A stretch of DNA of 47,249 nt from Trichomonas tenax (taxonomy: Eukaryota > Parabasalia > Trichomonadida > Trichomonadidae). Positions 39,070-47,249 of this stretch are shown in pieces. Position 1 is the stretch's first letter. The number at the start of each line of letters is the position of its first letter. The position numbers and the translations under genes are program-made. Below the pieces are notes generated by a model, which was not told where the DNA came from, searched no databases, and saw nothing but the letters and a program-made list of their open reading frames with translations. The stretch is taken from the NCBI GenBank assembly GCA_023091735.1, contig JALKBU010000340.1, forward strand, positions 1 to 47,249. The letters are read 5' to 3'.

Positions 39070-39858
39070 ATGAATGAACAGCAACTTCTTTCATGCAAGA
39101 AAATATTTAAAGTGGTAACAAGGCGGCCGATATCGCGTCTTTTCTGGGATGACACCAGTGAAATCACGAACAAAGATATTGCTCGTCCGATTTCGTTAAG
39201 GTTTATAAATGAAAAGCTCGAACGTCAATTGTATAAGTCGCCAAGTGACTTTGTCACAGATATGCATCAGCTTTTTCTCAATGGTGACTGTTATAGCCGC
39301 GAAAATTCACTTAAACCAGCCGCAATTAATTTACTTATCGAAGATTTTGAAAAAGCGCTCGCATTGTACTCTCCTTCTTCACTTTCATTGAATATCAAAC
39401 TGTACAATGCTCTTAATGAAGTTTCAGATATAACGACTTCACCAGTCGAAGAAAACGTGGGAAGACTCAATTACAAAGCATCTCCATCTTGTTATTATCT
39501 CAATCATTATGATTCAAATCCAGAAAATGCTACAATTGCAGAACTTCGGCATCAATTATCCCTTATTAAATCACCAAACTTGCTATTGCCCGTCATTCAA
39601 TATATTCACAAACTCCAGCCAGATGCTGTTGTTATTGGTCAAGGAATTTCAATTATTTACAGTGCAATTACCAAAGAAAACCTCGCTTTAATACAAACTT
39701 ACGTTCACAAGACAATGTCTCATGCAGCAATTGGTTCTCATAGCGGTTTAGAGATATCAGCTCTTAATGAACTTGAATCAACAATCGTTCAACAAATTGA
39801 TTTTCATGTTAAAGAGCGTCCTCAGAAGAGGAACAGAAGGAACTCTTACAACAACTAA
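39070..39858 (+). CDS. Bromodomain plus NET-like (BET-type) protein with a degenerate reader pocket
   Basis: 262 residues. Residues 5-100 align with a bromodomain: CKKIFKVVTRRPISRLFW for helix Z, IARPISLRFINEKLE for the end of the ZA loop and helix A, and YKSPSDFVTDMHQLFLNG for helix B. Residues about 150-215 resemble the extra-terminal NET domain (IAELRHQLSLIKSP, LLPVIQYIHKLQPDA, then ENLALIQTYV). Bromodomain plus NET is the BET family, chromatin readers of acetylated histones. The conserved pocket residues appear lost: the Asn position after the CY motif aligns with Ser76 (DCYSREN), and the PDYY Tyr pair of the ZA loop aligns with ITNK. Acetyl-lysine reading is therefore doubtful. The tail is basic (KERPQKRNRRNS), a likely nuclear signal. 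The aminopeptidase gene begins 70 bp downstream. Confidence 0.8.
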   Translation: MNEQQLLSCKKIFKVVTRRPISRLFWDDTSEITNKDIARPISLRFINEKLERQLYKSPSDFVTDMHQLFLNGDCYSRENSLKPAAINLLIEDFEKALALYSPSSLSLNIKLYNALNEVSDITTSPVEENVGRLNYKASPSCYYLNHYDSNPENATIAELRHQLSLIKSPNLLLPVIQYIHKLQPDAVVIGQGISIIYSAITKENLALIQTYVHKTMSHAAIGSHSGLEISALNELESTIVQQIDFHVKERPQKRNRRNSYNN

Positions 39859-39928
39859 TTTTTATCCTGTTTGTTATATTCTTAAAATAAAGACATTATT
39901 TCTGACAAATAAATTAATTTTACATAGC

Positions 39929-41242
39929 ATGAATAAAAATTACTTGTCAAAATCGGAAAAAATAATGGATATGGATTTATTTTGCGATTTTGTGGATTTC
40001 ATGGATTTCTGCACAGATCCAATTGCTTTCTGCATTTATTCGGAAAAGTTATTGCAAGAAAAAGGCTTCGTTCGCGTTAATGAAGACGACTTACCAAAAG
40101 AATTACCTAAAAAGGGGTATTTAATACGTTCTCAGAAATCACTTATCGCATACAACGCATCAGGATTTAAAGGTGCCATTATTGCTGGTGCTCATTCTGA
40201 TTCTCCTATTCTTAAATTAAAATCGAATTACGAAAAATCAACAAATCTTTACAATTTGTTAAATACAGCAAATTATACAGGTGGCTTAGCGCATACAACA
40301 TTCGGACGTGATCTTAAATTAAAAGGTCACGTTTATTATAACGAAAATGGAATCCTTCAAAGGAAATATATTGATTCAAAGCGTGCAATTGGCTTTATTC
40401 CGTTCCCAGAAGTTTCATATCATCCAGATTTTGCGCTTACACCAAACTTTAATCGTGATACTCAGATGCATATTGTTATAGGATCAGAAGCATCTACGCC
40501 TGTTCATACATACCTCGCAAAGCTTATAAATATACAAGAAGATCAAATTGTTTCTGCAGATTTATATCTTGCGGATGTGAAGAGGCCTCAACTTGATGGA
40601 GAATTCCTTACATCAGCGCGCCTCGATAACCTTGTGTCGTCATACTGTTCGTTGAAGTCATTCGTAGAAGCTGAACCAAATAATACATTAAATATGATTT
40701 GTATCTTTGATAATGAAGAAAGTGGAAGTCACACTTTTAATGGAGCGCTTGGTGACTTCTTTGAGCGCACTTTAAGATTCATTGCTTCAAGAGCACATAT
40801 TAATCTCGACATTCTTAAGAGAAACTCTTTAATTATCAGTGCAGATGCAAATCACGGTTCTCATCCAAACTATTCTGGTTTATATGAGACAAATCACGAG
40901 CCAGCACTTGGTAAAGGATTGATGATGCGTGGAACAGGACAGAACACAACATCTCTTAATATGCGTGGCGTTTTGACAATGAAGGAAGCTTCGCAATTAT
41001 GTAATCAAGCATTGCTAATCACAGCTAAAAGAAACGGAAGAAGTGGTGGAGGAACAATTGGTCCAAAGATGGAATACCTCAATGGAATGGCTGTTATTGA
41101 TGTAGGTTCACCAATGCTTGGAATGCACTCTTATAGAGAAACGATGTGCGCCAAAGATCTCAAAGCGCAACTAGAAATCCTTAGAAATGTTTTTCGGAAC
41201 TATTCTTCCATTCTTGACCATTTGGATGGAGTTAATGAATGA
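39929..41242 (+). CDS. Aspartyl aminopeptidase, M18 family
   Basis: Zinc metallopeptidase removing N-terminal Asp/Glu from peptides, usually cytosolic. From the ATG at 39929 it has 437 residues, close to the family norm; a second ATG at 39965 would also work. The M18 motifs are in order: AGAHSDSP (His and Asp), SARLDNL (metal-bridging Asp), DNEESGS (catalytic Glu and Zn-ligand Glu), SADANHGSHPNY, GGGTIGP, and DVGSPMLGMHSYRE (Zn-ligand His). The frame is open to 39767, inside the bromodomain gene, but that stretch is shadow and is excluded. The gene is the third of the four-gene plus-strand run. No signal peptide. The active site looks intact. Confidence 0.95.
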   Translation: MNKNYLSKSEKIMDMDLFCDFVDFMDFCTDPIAFCIYSEKLLQEKGFVRVNEDDLPKELPKKGYLIRSQKSLIAYNASGFKGAIIAGAHSDSPILKLKSNYEKSTNLYNLLNTANYTGGLAHTTFGRDLKLKGHVYYNENGILQRKYIDSKRAIGFIPFPEVSYHPDFALTPNFNRDTQMHIVIGSEASTPVHTYLAKLINIQEDQIVSADLYLADVKRPQLDGEFLTSARLDNLVSSYCSLKSFVEAEPNNTLNMICIFDNEESGSHTFNGALGDFFERTLRFIASRAHINLDILKRNSLIISADANHGSHPNYSGLYETNHEPALGKGLMMRGTGQNTTSLNMRGVLTMKEASQLCNQALLITAKRNGRSGGGTIGPKMEYLNGMAVIDVGSPMLGMHSYRETMCAKDLKAQLEILRNVFRNYSSILDHLDGVNE

Positions 41243-41438
41243 TTATGAAATGTTTGTTTTAATTTTTTTTTTTTTAAAATTCTCCAATCATAAATCCTTT
41301 TATATATCCTAGCGGTAAATGAAATTGAGGTAAATCAACACAATGGAGAAATGGCCAAACTATGGCAAATCTGAGTGAGTTAGATTTTCCAATGCATCAT
41401 TCACATTCTTGAGTTTGTATATGTTTTAATAGAAAATT

Positions 41439-41449
41439 GTCATGTAAAC
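41439..41449 (+). promoter_or_regulatory. TGTCATGTAAA element, first of a pair
   Basis: Exact motif, 34 nt upstream of the ATG at 41484. The second copy follows 8 bp later. Confidence 0.5.
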
Positions 41450-41456
41450 AAAATTA

Positions 41457-41467
41457 TGACATGTAAA
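41457..41467 (+). promoter_or_regulatory. TGACATGTAAA element, second of a pair
   Basis: Exact motif, 16 nt upstream of the ATG at 41484. Tandem pairing resembles the pair upstream of 46724. Confidence 0.55.
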
Positions 41468-41483
41468 AAAGCATAATTTTTTG

Positions 41484-44400
41484 ATGGGAATAAGAGATTC
41501 CCTCGAATTCTCATCAAATTTACCGGATAACGTTATATCTAAATGCGTAAAAATGCTTCCAGAAACAAACAATAACGTCTGTGTTATCAACATCGCGACA
41601 GTGAGACTTAACGGAGAATCTTTTGATCCTGTTTACGTCTGTGTTACTCATTATTCGATATTTATCTTCAGAACGATTGTAGGTGTCTACTCGCAACTCG
41701 CTCGCATCGACAATGTTGATATATTCGATTTGGTTTTGTCTGAAAATTCAAAAGACGGATTTTTAATCAAATCAAAAGAATTCAACATCATAGTGAAAGG
41801 CCCGAACCATGTTCGACTCTCTCAAGTGATTTACAGAAATATTCAAATGGTAATCTCAAAATACGATATCTCGGCACAGATTGAAACTCATGTCAGCAAC
41901 AAATCGATTTTCCCAACAATTGCATACAATAAACCTATGTCACAAGTATTTCAATATACTTATGCATCATATTGTGCCAAATATAACGAAAACTACAATC
42001 ATTCTCTTGTATCAATGATTTGGAAGTTAATAACAGCAGGAGATTACTGTTTTGATTGTTCGTGTATCACAAATCTTGAACATCACAAAGCTTTCTTTAA
42101 GGCAATTTCAGTTCTTCCATGTTTCAATATGTTTATATGCACAAATAAGACAGAAATATGTCCAACAAGACTCCTTAATAACTTTTTGGTGTTTAACAAT
42201 ACATTAACTGGCGTAATAATCACGCAAGGGACGAAAGAAGATGATTTAACAAAAACAGCAGAATTACTCAAAAATATCAGTAATCGACATATTGTGATGT
42301 GGAAGATCAGTGGAAGAGAGCTTCCTGGTATGTCGCAATTCGTTTCTAGCATTGTAATGCAGCGAACTCAAATAAGAATCCTTGATTTAGCAGATACAAA
42401 CATGGATGAAAAAACATTATGTACTTTATTCAAAGGACTTACAAACAATGCAAATATGTACAAATTACATTCACTTAATATCAAAGGAAGTAAGTTCACT
42501 AAGCGTGTGAAGAACTGCTTCTTCGAATGGATCTCTAAACTTCATAAAAAAGGGCAGTTTAATCTGAATGTTCTCGGAGTTGCTGATACTGGAAAATATG
42601 CAGGAAAAATATGCAATACAATGTGTTCTTCAAATCAGCCGCTGATTCATATTGATGTCTCTTATAACGTTATGACAGAGTGGGCGCAATCTCAATTGCT
42701 TCAGCTAGTTATAAGATCACCAAATCTTAGAAGTGTGAATGTTAGTGGATGTAATTTTAATGTTCAAAATCTCACACAAATCATAAGAACACTTTCCAAT
42801 GAAACAAAGAGCGATGCTTATAAATTCTTCATGTCACAGCTGAATCTATCTGGAACTGAACTTGCTGGCGCAGTATCTGCATTTTTAGACTGTGATAGTT
42901 CACGATGGTCTCTTTTGAACTTTGACAACACCAGATTCGATGATGGATCTTCGAGAATGGTGTTATCTGTCTTGAGCTCATTAACTAACTTGACATGTAT
43001 ATCACTCAATGGCTGCTTCACATCAAAGCTCACTGGAATTGGTGAAAGATTGGCAGCATTGTTGAAATTACCATTTTTGAGAAAACTTTCACTTGCAGGA
43101 GTTAACAAAGGACGTCTGAAGACTGAAGCATATCAACTTCTTGAAGAAATGTCTGAGAACAAAACAATTGAGTGTTTCGATATAAGCAATAACAAGATCG
43201 GTGATAAGGGAATCAAGATTCTTGACAAAAGTCTTGTTAGAAATTCAAGCCTAAGGCAACTTGATATTGATGATAACTGGATCACAAGCGTTGAAGTTTT
43301 ATCAATGATTACTCGTAAATGGAAGTCTCGTCCTCAGTCTCATTATATGATATTCCCATACGCAGATGCAGAGAGAGTCATTTCCGGAGCAGGAATTGGA
43401 CAAAAAGATAAAATGCGTGATCGCATCAAAAGAATGGAAATTGATTTTTATGCACAATTATGTATCAATAGGCGCGAATCAATTGAAAATCCGCCAAATA
43501 TGCATTTCAATCCTCCAATACAGGTCGCTCAACACCTGGAATTAGCAAACAATGGCATTGATGATATGAAAGAAATGAAAAACAAATATACATTTTCTTG
43601 CTTCAACTTCTCGATGAAGATTCCTCTTCCATTCCAAAGTGCAATGCCAGAATCCACTACTGAATCACAACAAATTGACATTGGTGATTTGAGTCCCTAT
43701 GATACAGAGTGTTTAGATAAAGTGATTCATTTTAATCCATTTCCAAATCCTGATAATGAAGATGCAAAGAAAGAACTTGTTCCAAATCCAGCGAATTCTA
43801 TTCCAAGAAGATCGAGTGCTGCAAGACCATCTAATGCACAGAAAGCATCTGATGCAGAAAAGCTTTCAAATGTTCAAAAGCAGAGTGATTCAAAGAAATC
43901 TCCAGAGATTCAAAAAGTTGAGAAACCGGCACTGATTAAAGACATTGATATCGATTCTGGCATTAGAACAAAGATATGTCCGCTTGATATGCCCAACTCG
44001 GATTCAGATTCTACCGAAGAAGAAGAAAAGAAGCCAAAGAAATCTGCTGCAAAACCAGCACCAAAAATCAAGAAAATTGTTATCACTGATTCTGAAGATG
44101 AAGTTCCTCTCAAGAAGAGTAAGAAGAAGCAAGTCAATGATGATTCAGATGAAGAAATTTCTATTAAGAAGAAGTCTAAAAGACAGCCTGTCGAAGATGA
44201 AGAAGAAATTCATCAAAAGAAGAGTAAAAAGAGAAGAAATGATCTTGATTCTGAAGATGATTATATTTCAGTGAAAAAGAGTTCAAAGAGAAAGCATGTT
44301 ATCGAAGACGATGACGAAGAAGTTCCTGTGAAGAAATCACAAAAGAAGAAAATATTATTTGGTGATGACGATGATGATGTTCCAGTCAAGAAACCATCAA

Positions 44401-44834
44401 AGAAGGTTAAATCATTTGATGAAGACTCTGATGATGAAGTTCCTGCAAGAAAATCTCCATCAAAGAAAGGAAGAAAAGCAAATGGCTCTGATGATAATGT
44501 CCTAGTTAAAAAATCGCCATCAAAGAAGGGAATTTTAGACGATCCTCCAATAAAAAAGGTTAAGAAACCCGCAAAGAAATTAGATGATGAATCATCTGAT
44601 GATAGTGATGATGTTTATGCTGCGAAATTCCAACCCAGAATGAATGCATCATCTGCTGGTAATTCAACACTCTTTATCGAATCTTCCAGTGAAGAATATT
44701 CAAAACCAAGAAGAAAATACAATAAGAAATCAATCAATATGAAACTTACTCGCGATAACGATTCATTCAGTGATTCAGACTCTGAGCCACTTCCTGTTCC
44801 TAAAAAGCGTCCCAAAGTCCAGGCCCGCTTTTAA
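41484..44834 (+). CDS. PH-like plus leucine-rich repeat protein with charged repeat tail (CARMIL-like)
   Basis: 1116 residues from the ATG at 41484 (an adjacent TTG is ignored). Residues about 15-130 look like a PH-type domain (VYVCVTHYSIFIFRTIVGVYSQ split by strands). Residues about 170-620 hold LRRs of the ribonuclease-inhibitor type (LHSLNIKGSKF; LIHIDVSYNVM; IECFDISNNKIGDKG; LRQLDIDDNWI). PH-like then LRR is the CARMIL layout, actin capping-protein regulators, and such proteins are common in trichomonads. The tail from about 760 is disordered. From about 850 to 1040 it repeats a charge-segregated unit (DDE-VPVKKS-KK) eight or so times, unlike CARMIL Pro-rich tails. No clear capping-protein motif is seen, although RPK occurs near the end. 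A nuclear or nucleic-acid-associated role is an alternative. Tandem motif copies lie upstream. Confidence 0.85.
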   Translation: MGIRDSLEFSSNLPDNVISKCVKMLPETNNNVCVINIATVRLNGESFDPVYVCVTHYSIFIFRTIVGVYSQLARIDNVDIFDLVLSENSKDGFLIKSKEFNIIVKGPNHVRLSQVIYRNIQMVISKYDISAQIETHVSNKSIFPTIAYNKPMSQVFQYTYASYCAKYNENYNHSLVSMIWKLITAGDYCFDCSCITNLEHHKAFFKAISVLPCFNMFICTNKTEICPTRLLNNFLVFNNTLTGVIITQGTKEDDLTKTAELLKNISNRHIVMWKISGRELPGMSQFVSSIVMQRTQIRILDLADTNMDEKTLCTLFKGLTNNANMYKLHSLNIKGSKFTKRVKNCFFEWISKLHKKGQFNLNVLGVADTGKYAGKICNTMCSSNQPLIHIDVSYNVMTEWAQSQLLQLVIRSPNLRSVNVSGCNFNVQNLTQIIRTLSNETKSDAYKFFMSQLNLSGTELAGAVSAFLDCDSSRWSLLNFDNTRFDDGSSRMVLSVLSSLTNLTCISLNGCFTSKLTGIGERLAALLKLPFLRKLSLAGVNKGRLKTEAYQLLEEMSENKTIECFDISNNKIGDKGIKILDKSLVRNSSLRQLDIDDNWITSVEVLSMITRKWKSRPQSHYMIFPYADAERVISGAGIGQKDKMRDRIKRMEIDFYAQLCINRRESIENPPNMHFNPPIQVAQHLELANNGIDDMKEMKNKYTFSCFNFSMKIPLPFQSAMPESTTESQQIDIGDLSPYDTECLDKVIHFNPFPNPDNEDAKKELVPNPANSIPRRSSAARPSNAQKASDAEKLSNVQKQSDSKKSPEIQKVEKPALIKDIDIDSGIRTKICPLDMPNSDSDSTEEEEKKPKKSAAKPAPKIKKIVITDSEDEVPLKKSKKKQVNDDSDEEISIKKKSKRQPVEDEEEIHQKKSKKRRNDLDSEDDYISVKKSSKRKHVIEDDDEEVPVKKSQKKKILFGDDDDDVPVKKPSKKVKSFDEDSDDEVPARKSPSKKGRKANGSDDNVLVKKSPSKKGILDDPPIKKVKKPAKKLDDESSDDSDDVYAAKFQPRMNASSAGNSTLFIESSSEEYSKPRRKYNKKSINMKLTRDNDSFSDSDSEPLPVPKKRPKVQARF
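44070..44620 (+). repeat. Charged repeats encoding alternating acidic and Lys-rich blocks
   Basis: The DNA (gatgat/gaagaa then aagaag) encodes repeating units of an acidic stretch, VPVKKS or a variant, and a Lys cluster. The spacing is irregular and the units are degenerate. This is protein low complexity rather than a mobile repeat. Confidence 0.6.
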
Positions 44835-44966
44835 TTTATGTTTTAAATATGTTTGTTTATTAGTATTAACTCAAACACTATTTCAAAATTCAACATTTAA
44901 AGATCATGATTTTTGAAATTCTTACCAACGCAAATATTTCAGCAATATTTTAGACAAAGATTGTAT

Positions 44967-44977
44967 TTTACATGGCA
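44967..44977 (-). promoter_or_regulatory. Orphan TGCCATGTAAA motif in a convergent spacer
   Basis: Exact motif on the minus strand between two convergent genes, where no promoter is expected. A weaker plus-strand relative (ATACATGTAAA) lies at 45009-45019. Confidence 0.3.
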
Positions 44978-45044
44978 TAGGATATGATTACACGACATAT
45001 AATTTTATACATGTAAAAAATCTAATTAAAAATAAAATCAAGTT

Positions 45045-46724
45045 TTAATTTGATCGGACGAATTGCTCGATACTTTTAGCTGTATTGAGATCTTCGCCCA
45101 AGAAAGCAACAAGCATAGTGAAGAAACAATTCATATATATTTGTGACATTTGGGACCATATTTCATTGCTTATTTTAACTTTGTCTGCTTTATCATTTTG
45201 CTTAAGTCTGTATGCCTTTTCAGTGTCAAAATAAAATTTCATCACCTTTGCAATCTTTGATACTGCATTAATTTCTTCGTTGTGCAACTCAGCAAGAGCA
45301 AAAATTAATGTATGAGAGCACAGGAATACTGCTTCTTTATTTTGACTATTCATTATTTTAAATATTTGATTTGCTATTCTATTGCATTTGCTGTAATCTT
45401 GTTCATTGAAAAATGCTTTGTAGGCCAATTTTAATATTTTAAGAATAATCTGATCATATTGATCTGCTGAAAACTGTAATTTGTAAATTTCCTCATTAGC
45501 GATTCCATCCATGTAAAATATTTTGAACAAATTGTCAAACATTTTGAATTCTTCTTTTTCATTTTTGTGGTTTTGTTCGCGCTGAATAAACTTTTGTTCT
45601 TCGACGTACTGTTGACGTATTTTTTGGTTTTTATTAATAAAAACAATAAAGTTGAGCCTTTGGATGTCGTCAATTAAATCAAACTGATACTCAAGGATCT
45701 TAAATTTATCATCATTGTTGGTGTACCTTCGCTTCTTGTCATAGAGTACTTGAGGCCCACGCTTAACAAGCAGATTTTTAACATCTTCTGATGTAACTTT
45801 ATATGATTCATTATATAACATTGGTAAATTGTTGGAGTCGAGGAATAGATGCCTTCCTTTAGCAATTTCGGGATTTTCTGTTTGAAGATTATTATGGGCT
45901 TGTTCAACTTCGATAATGTTGAGTTGAATTTTCCATGGGAAATTGATCTTGTCATTAGAGTCGTCAATGTCTGCAACGTAAAATACATTGAGAATATATT
46001 TTGAAAATAAGTTCTCATGCTCTTCGCTGAGAGTGCGATAGAATTCCTTGCCTCTGCAAGCTTCTTTGAGTGATTCATATATGACTTCTTGATGCTTCAT
46101 AAAGCTTTCGACAGATTGTGCGCTATAATTGAAATATTTTGTTAGCAAAATATTTAAAAATGGAAACATAATATTGGATATATTATGCTTCTGGATCACC
46201 ATCGAGATGATGTTGGGTATGATTTCCTTGTAATGTTGAATGATATTTTGAATTTCTTCGTCATTAATTTTTTGTGAGGAAACGAGTGGCCCGAATACTG
46301 TAAATATGTACGACATGAAGTCCATTGTTGTCATTGTAGATTTAATGTAGATTTCAAACGTTTTCTTGTCTGATTGTGAAATATCTTCTAAGAAGTTACA
46401 ACAACCCTTCTCAGTAATAAAGAATCCGTATAATGTTGGAATGAGACTGAATATATTAAGGTCTTCATTAGTAGAAACAAATTTTGGTTTTTCACTTTGT
46501 TTTATGTGCAAGATAGCATCATTATATTCGGGCTTATAACCAGGATTCTTGATTTTGCACAGTGTTTCAATCTGATGCTTCTTTTGAATCAACATAAGTT
46601 CTTCTAATGCATTTGGTGCGAGTTTCTTTCGCTTGTTGATGTAATCATTGAAGCAACAGTTTAGAAGCTTCTCTGATTTGATCTTCTTTTGTTTATTTTG
46701 GAGCTCCGTGTAATTAAAATCCAT
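45045..46724 (-). CDS. Unrecognised helical protein
   Basis: Start at the ATG of MDFNYTELQNKQKKIKSEK (46724), giving 559 residues. The frame is open upstream to 46868, but that part covers two promoter-like motifs and an initiator-like TCACTT 18 nt before the ATG, so it is excluded. The protein is alpha-helical with no membrane segment or signal. A basic N-terminal helix is followed by a helical middle (LIPTLYGFFITEKGCCNFLE; IMFPFLNILLTKYFNYS), then a coiled-coil-prone segment (QQYVEEQKFIQREQNHKNEKEE) and a helical C-terminus. The middle faintly recalls a RasGAP-like fold, but no arginine finger or other signature was seen. Function not assigned. Confidence 0.85.
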   Translation of the reverse strand: MDFNYTELQNKQKKIKSEKLLNCCFNDYINKRKKLAPNALEELMLIQKKHQIETLCKIKNPGYKPEYNDAILHIKQSEKPKFVSTNEDLNIFSLIPTLYGFFITEKGCCNFLEDISQSDKKTFEIYIKSTMTTMDFMSYIFTVFGPLVSSQKINDEEIQNIIQHYKEIIPNIISMVIQKHNISNIMFPFLNILLTKYFNYSAQSVESFMKHQEVIYESLKEACRGKEFYRTLSEEHENLFSKYILNVFYVADIDDSNDKINFPWKIQLNIIEVEQAHNNLQTENPEIAKGRHLFLDSNNLPMLYNESYKVTSEDVKNLLVKRGPQVLYDKKRRYTNNDDKFKILEYQFDLIDDIQRLNFIVFINKNQKIRQQYVEEQKFIQREQNHKNEKEEFKMFDNLFKIFYMDGIANEEIYKLQFSADQYDQIILKILKLAYKAFFNEQDYSKCNRIANQIFKIMNSQNKEAVFLCSHTLIFALAELHNEEINAVSKIAKVMKFYFDTEKAYRLKQNDKADKVKISNEIWSQMSQIYMNCFFTMLVAFLGEDLNTAKSIEQFVRSN

Positions 46725-46738
46725 CTTTAAACTTATAA

Positions 46739-46744
46739 AAGTGA
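46739..46744 (-). promoter_or_regulatory. Initiator-like TCACTT
   Basis: Matches TCA(Y)(T/A), with the A 18 nt before the ATG at 46724. Confidence 0.5.
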
Positions 46745-46790
46745 AAATAAAATTTCCAGAGGTATTTGTAAATTTTCCAGCAATTTGACA

Positions 46791-46820
46791 TTTACGTGTC
46801 AGATGGTGTTTTACATGACA
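46791..46820 (-). promoter_or_regulatory. Paired TGNCATGTAAA-type elements
   Basis: TGTCATGTAAA (46810-46820) and the one-mismatch TGACACGTAAA (46791-46801), both on the gene's strand, 66-96 nt upstream of the ATG at 46724 and about 50-75 nt from the initiator-like site. Confidence 0.5.
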
Positions 46821-46868
46821 ATAATATTTTGAATGAACATTTATATGTGTGTAAAAAAGGAAACTCAA

Positions 46869-47249
46869 TCATATGAATGACAAAATTAAGATACTATTCA
46901 TATTTAGAGCATAGCGTAGCTTAGAAAACTTTCTAAATGACTTCAAAATGTGAGATTATTATTTATATATGATTTCATCATTAACTTGTTGTGCACAAAT
47001 ATCCATTTATTTTTCCCGGTGAGTCAAAAATATATCGGAATGAATGTGTTCAATATATATATGTGATATGTATAATTAGTAGTATATGTTGGGGGTTATT
47101 TGCCAAAATTTGCAAACACGTCGATATCATCAATTTTGATATATTGACCCCATTTTTGAAGGATTTAACGTTTAATTTCCGACAGTCTGAACGATTCAAT
47201 ATTACAAGGCTGCAAGTTGAAATTAGGTTATTAATTTTTTATTATAGAA
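46869..47249. other. Right edge, no gene seen
   Basis: AT-rich with no frame of note on either strand. Confidence 0.5.

Noticed and set aside
39767..39928. N-terminal extension of the aminopeptidase frame
   Set aside because: Overlaps the bromodomain gene and is not similar to M18 enzymes; the start at 39929 fits the family length.
1..47249. CRISPR array, prophage or bacterial operon
   Set aside because: No spaced short repeats of that type; gene content and promoters are eukaryotic (trichomonad).
1..47249. Spliceosomal introns with the T. vaginalis 3' motif ACTAACACACAG
   Set aside because: No match seen on either strand by eye, and all confident genes are uninterrupted.

Overview
The window looks like nuclear DNA of a parabasalid (trichomonad) protist. 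It is AT-rich, and its long reading frames are uninterrupted and start at ATG. Several genes have TCA(Y)(T/A) initiator-like sites about 5-25 nt upstream of the ATG. It also carries trichomonad-typical families: an R2R3 Myb protein, a Pmp-like beta-helix protein, a BspA-type LRR relic and many HEAT/ARM proteins. The genus (Trichomonas or Tritrichomonas) cannot be fixed from the sequence alone. I saw no tRNA or rRNA gene, no CRISPR array, and no intron matching the T. vaginalis 3' splice consensus.

Layout. 1-4 kb: a protein made of near-identical 37-residue repeats (627-1676, minus), a strong structured hairpin (2640-2692), a broken gene (2790-3306, minus), a perfect palindrome (3428-3469) and a doubtful ORF (3568-3999). 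5-7.6 kb: proteasome subunit Rpn2 (minus). 8.8-9.4 kb: a Tyr/Asn/Glu-rich paralogue of the first repeat protein. 10.5-14.6 kb: a Myb regulator (plus), an ARM-like protein and a Pmp-like protein (both minus). 15.2-25.3 kb: three large helical proteins: a HEAT-like protein, an importin-like protein, and a minus-strand protein with a VPS9-like C-terminus. 26-33 kb: a TMEM62-like membrane phosphoesterase, a decayed BspA-like LRR gene, and a Rictor homologue (TORC2). 33-37.9 kb: an acidic Ser-rich protein, then a gene-poor stretch holding a 392-bp palindrome with 172-bp arms. 38-44.8 kb: four closely spaced plus-strand genes: WDR53-like, bromodomain plus NET-like, aspartyl aminopeptidase, and a PH-like/LRR protein with a charged tail. 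45-46.7 kb: an unrecognised helical protein (minus).

The genes do not form one pathway. They are mostly housekeeping and signalling genes (proteasome, TORC2, Rab-GEF-like, peptidase, chromatin reader) between lineage-specific families. The observations most worth following are: (1) an 11-bp motif, TGNCATGTAAA, close upstream of at least five genes and also present as orphan copies; (2) a two-member family of repeat proteins sharing the leader MF(F/L)LAYSY and one unit; (3) the two palindromic elements and the GC-rich hairpin in AT-rich intergenic DNA.
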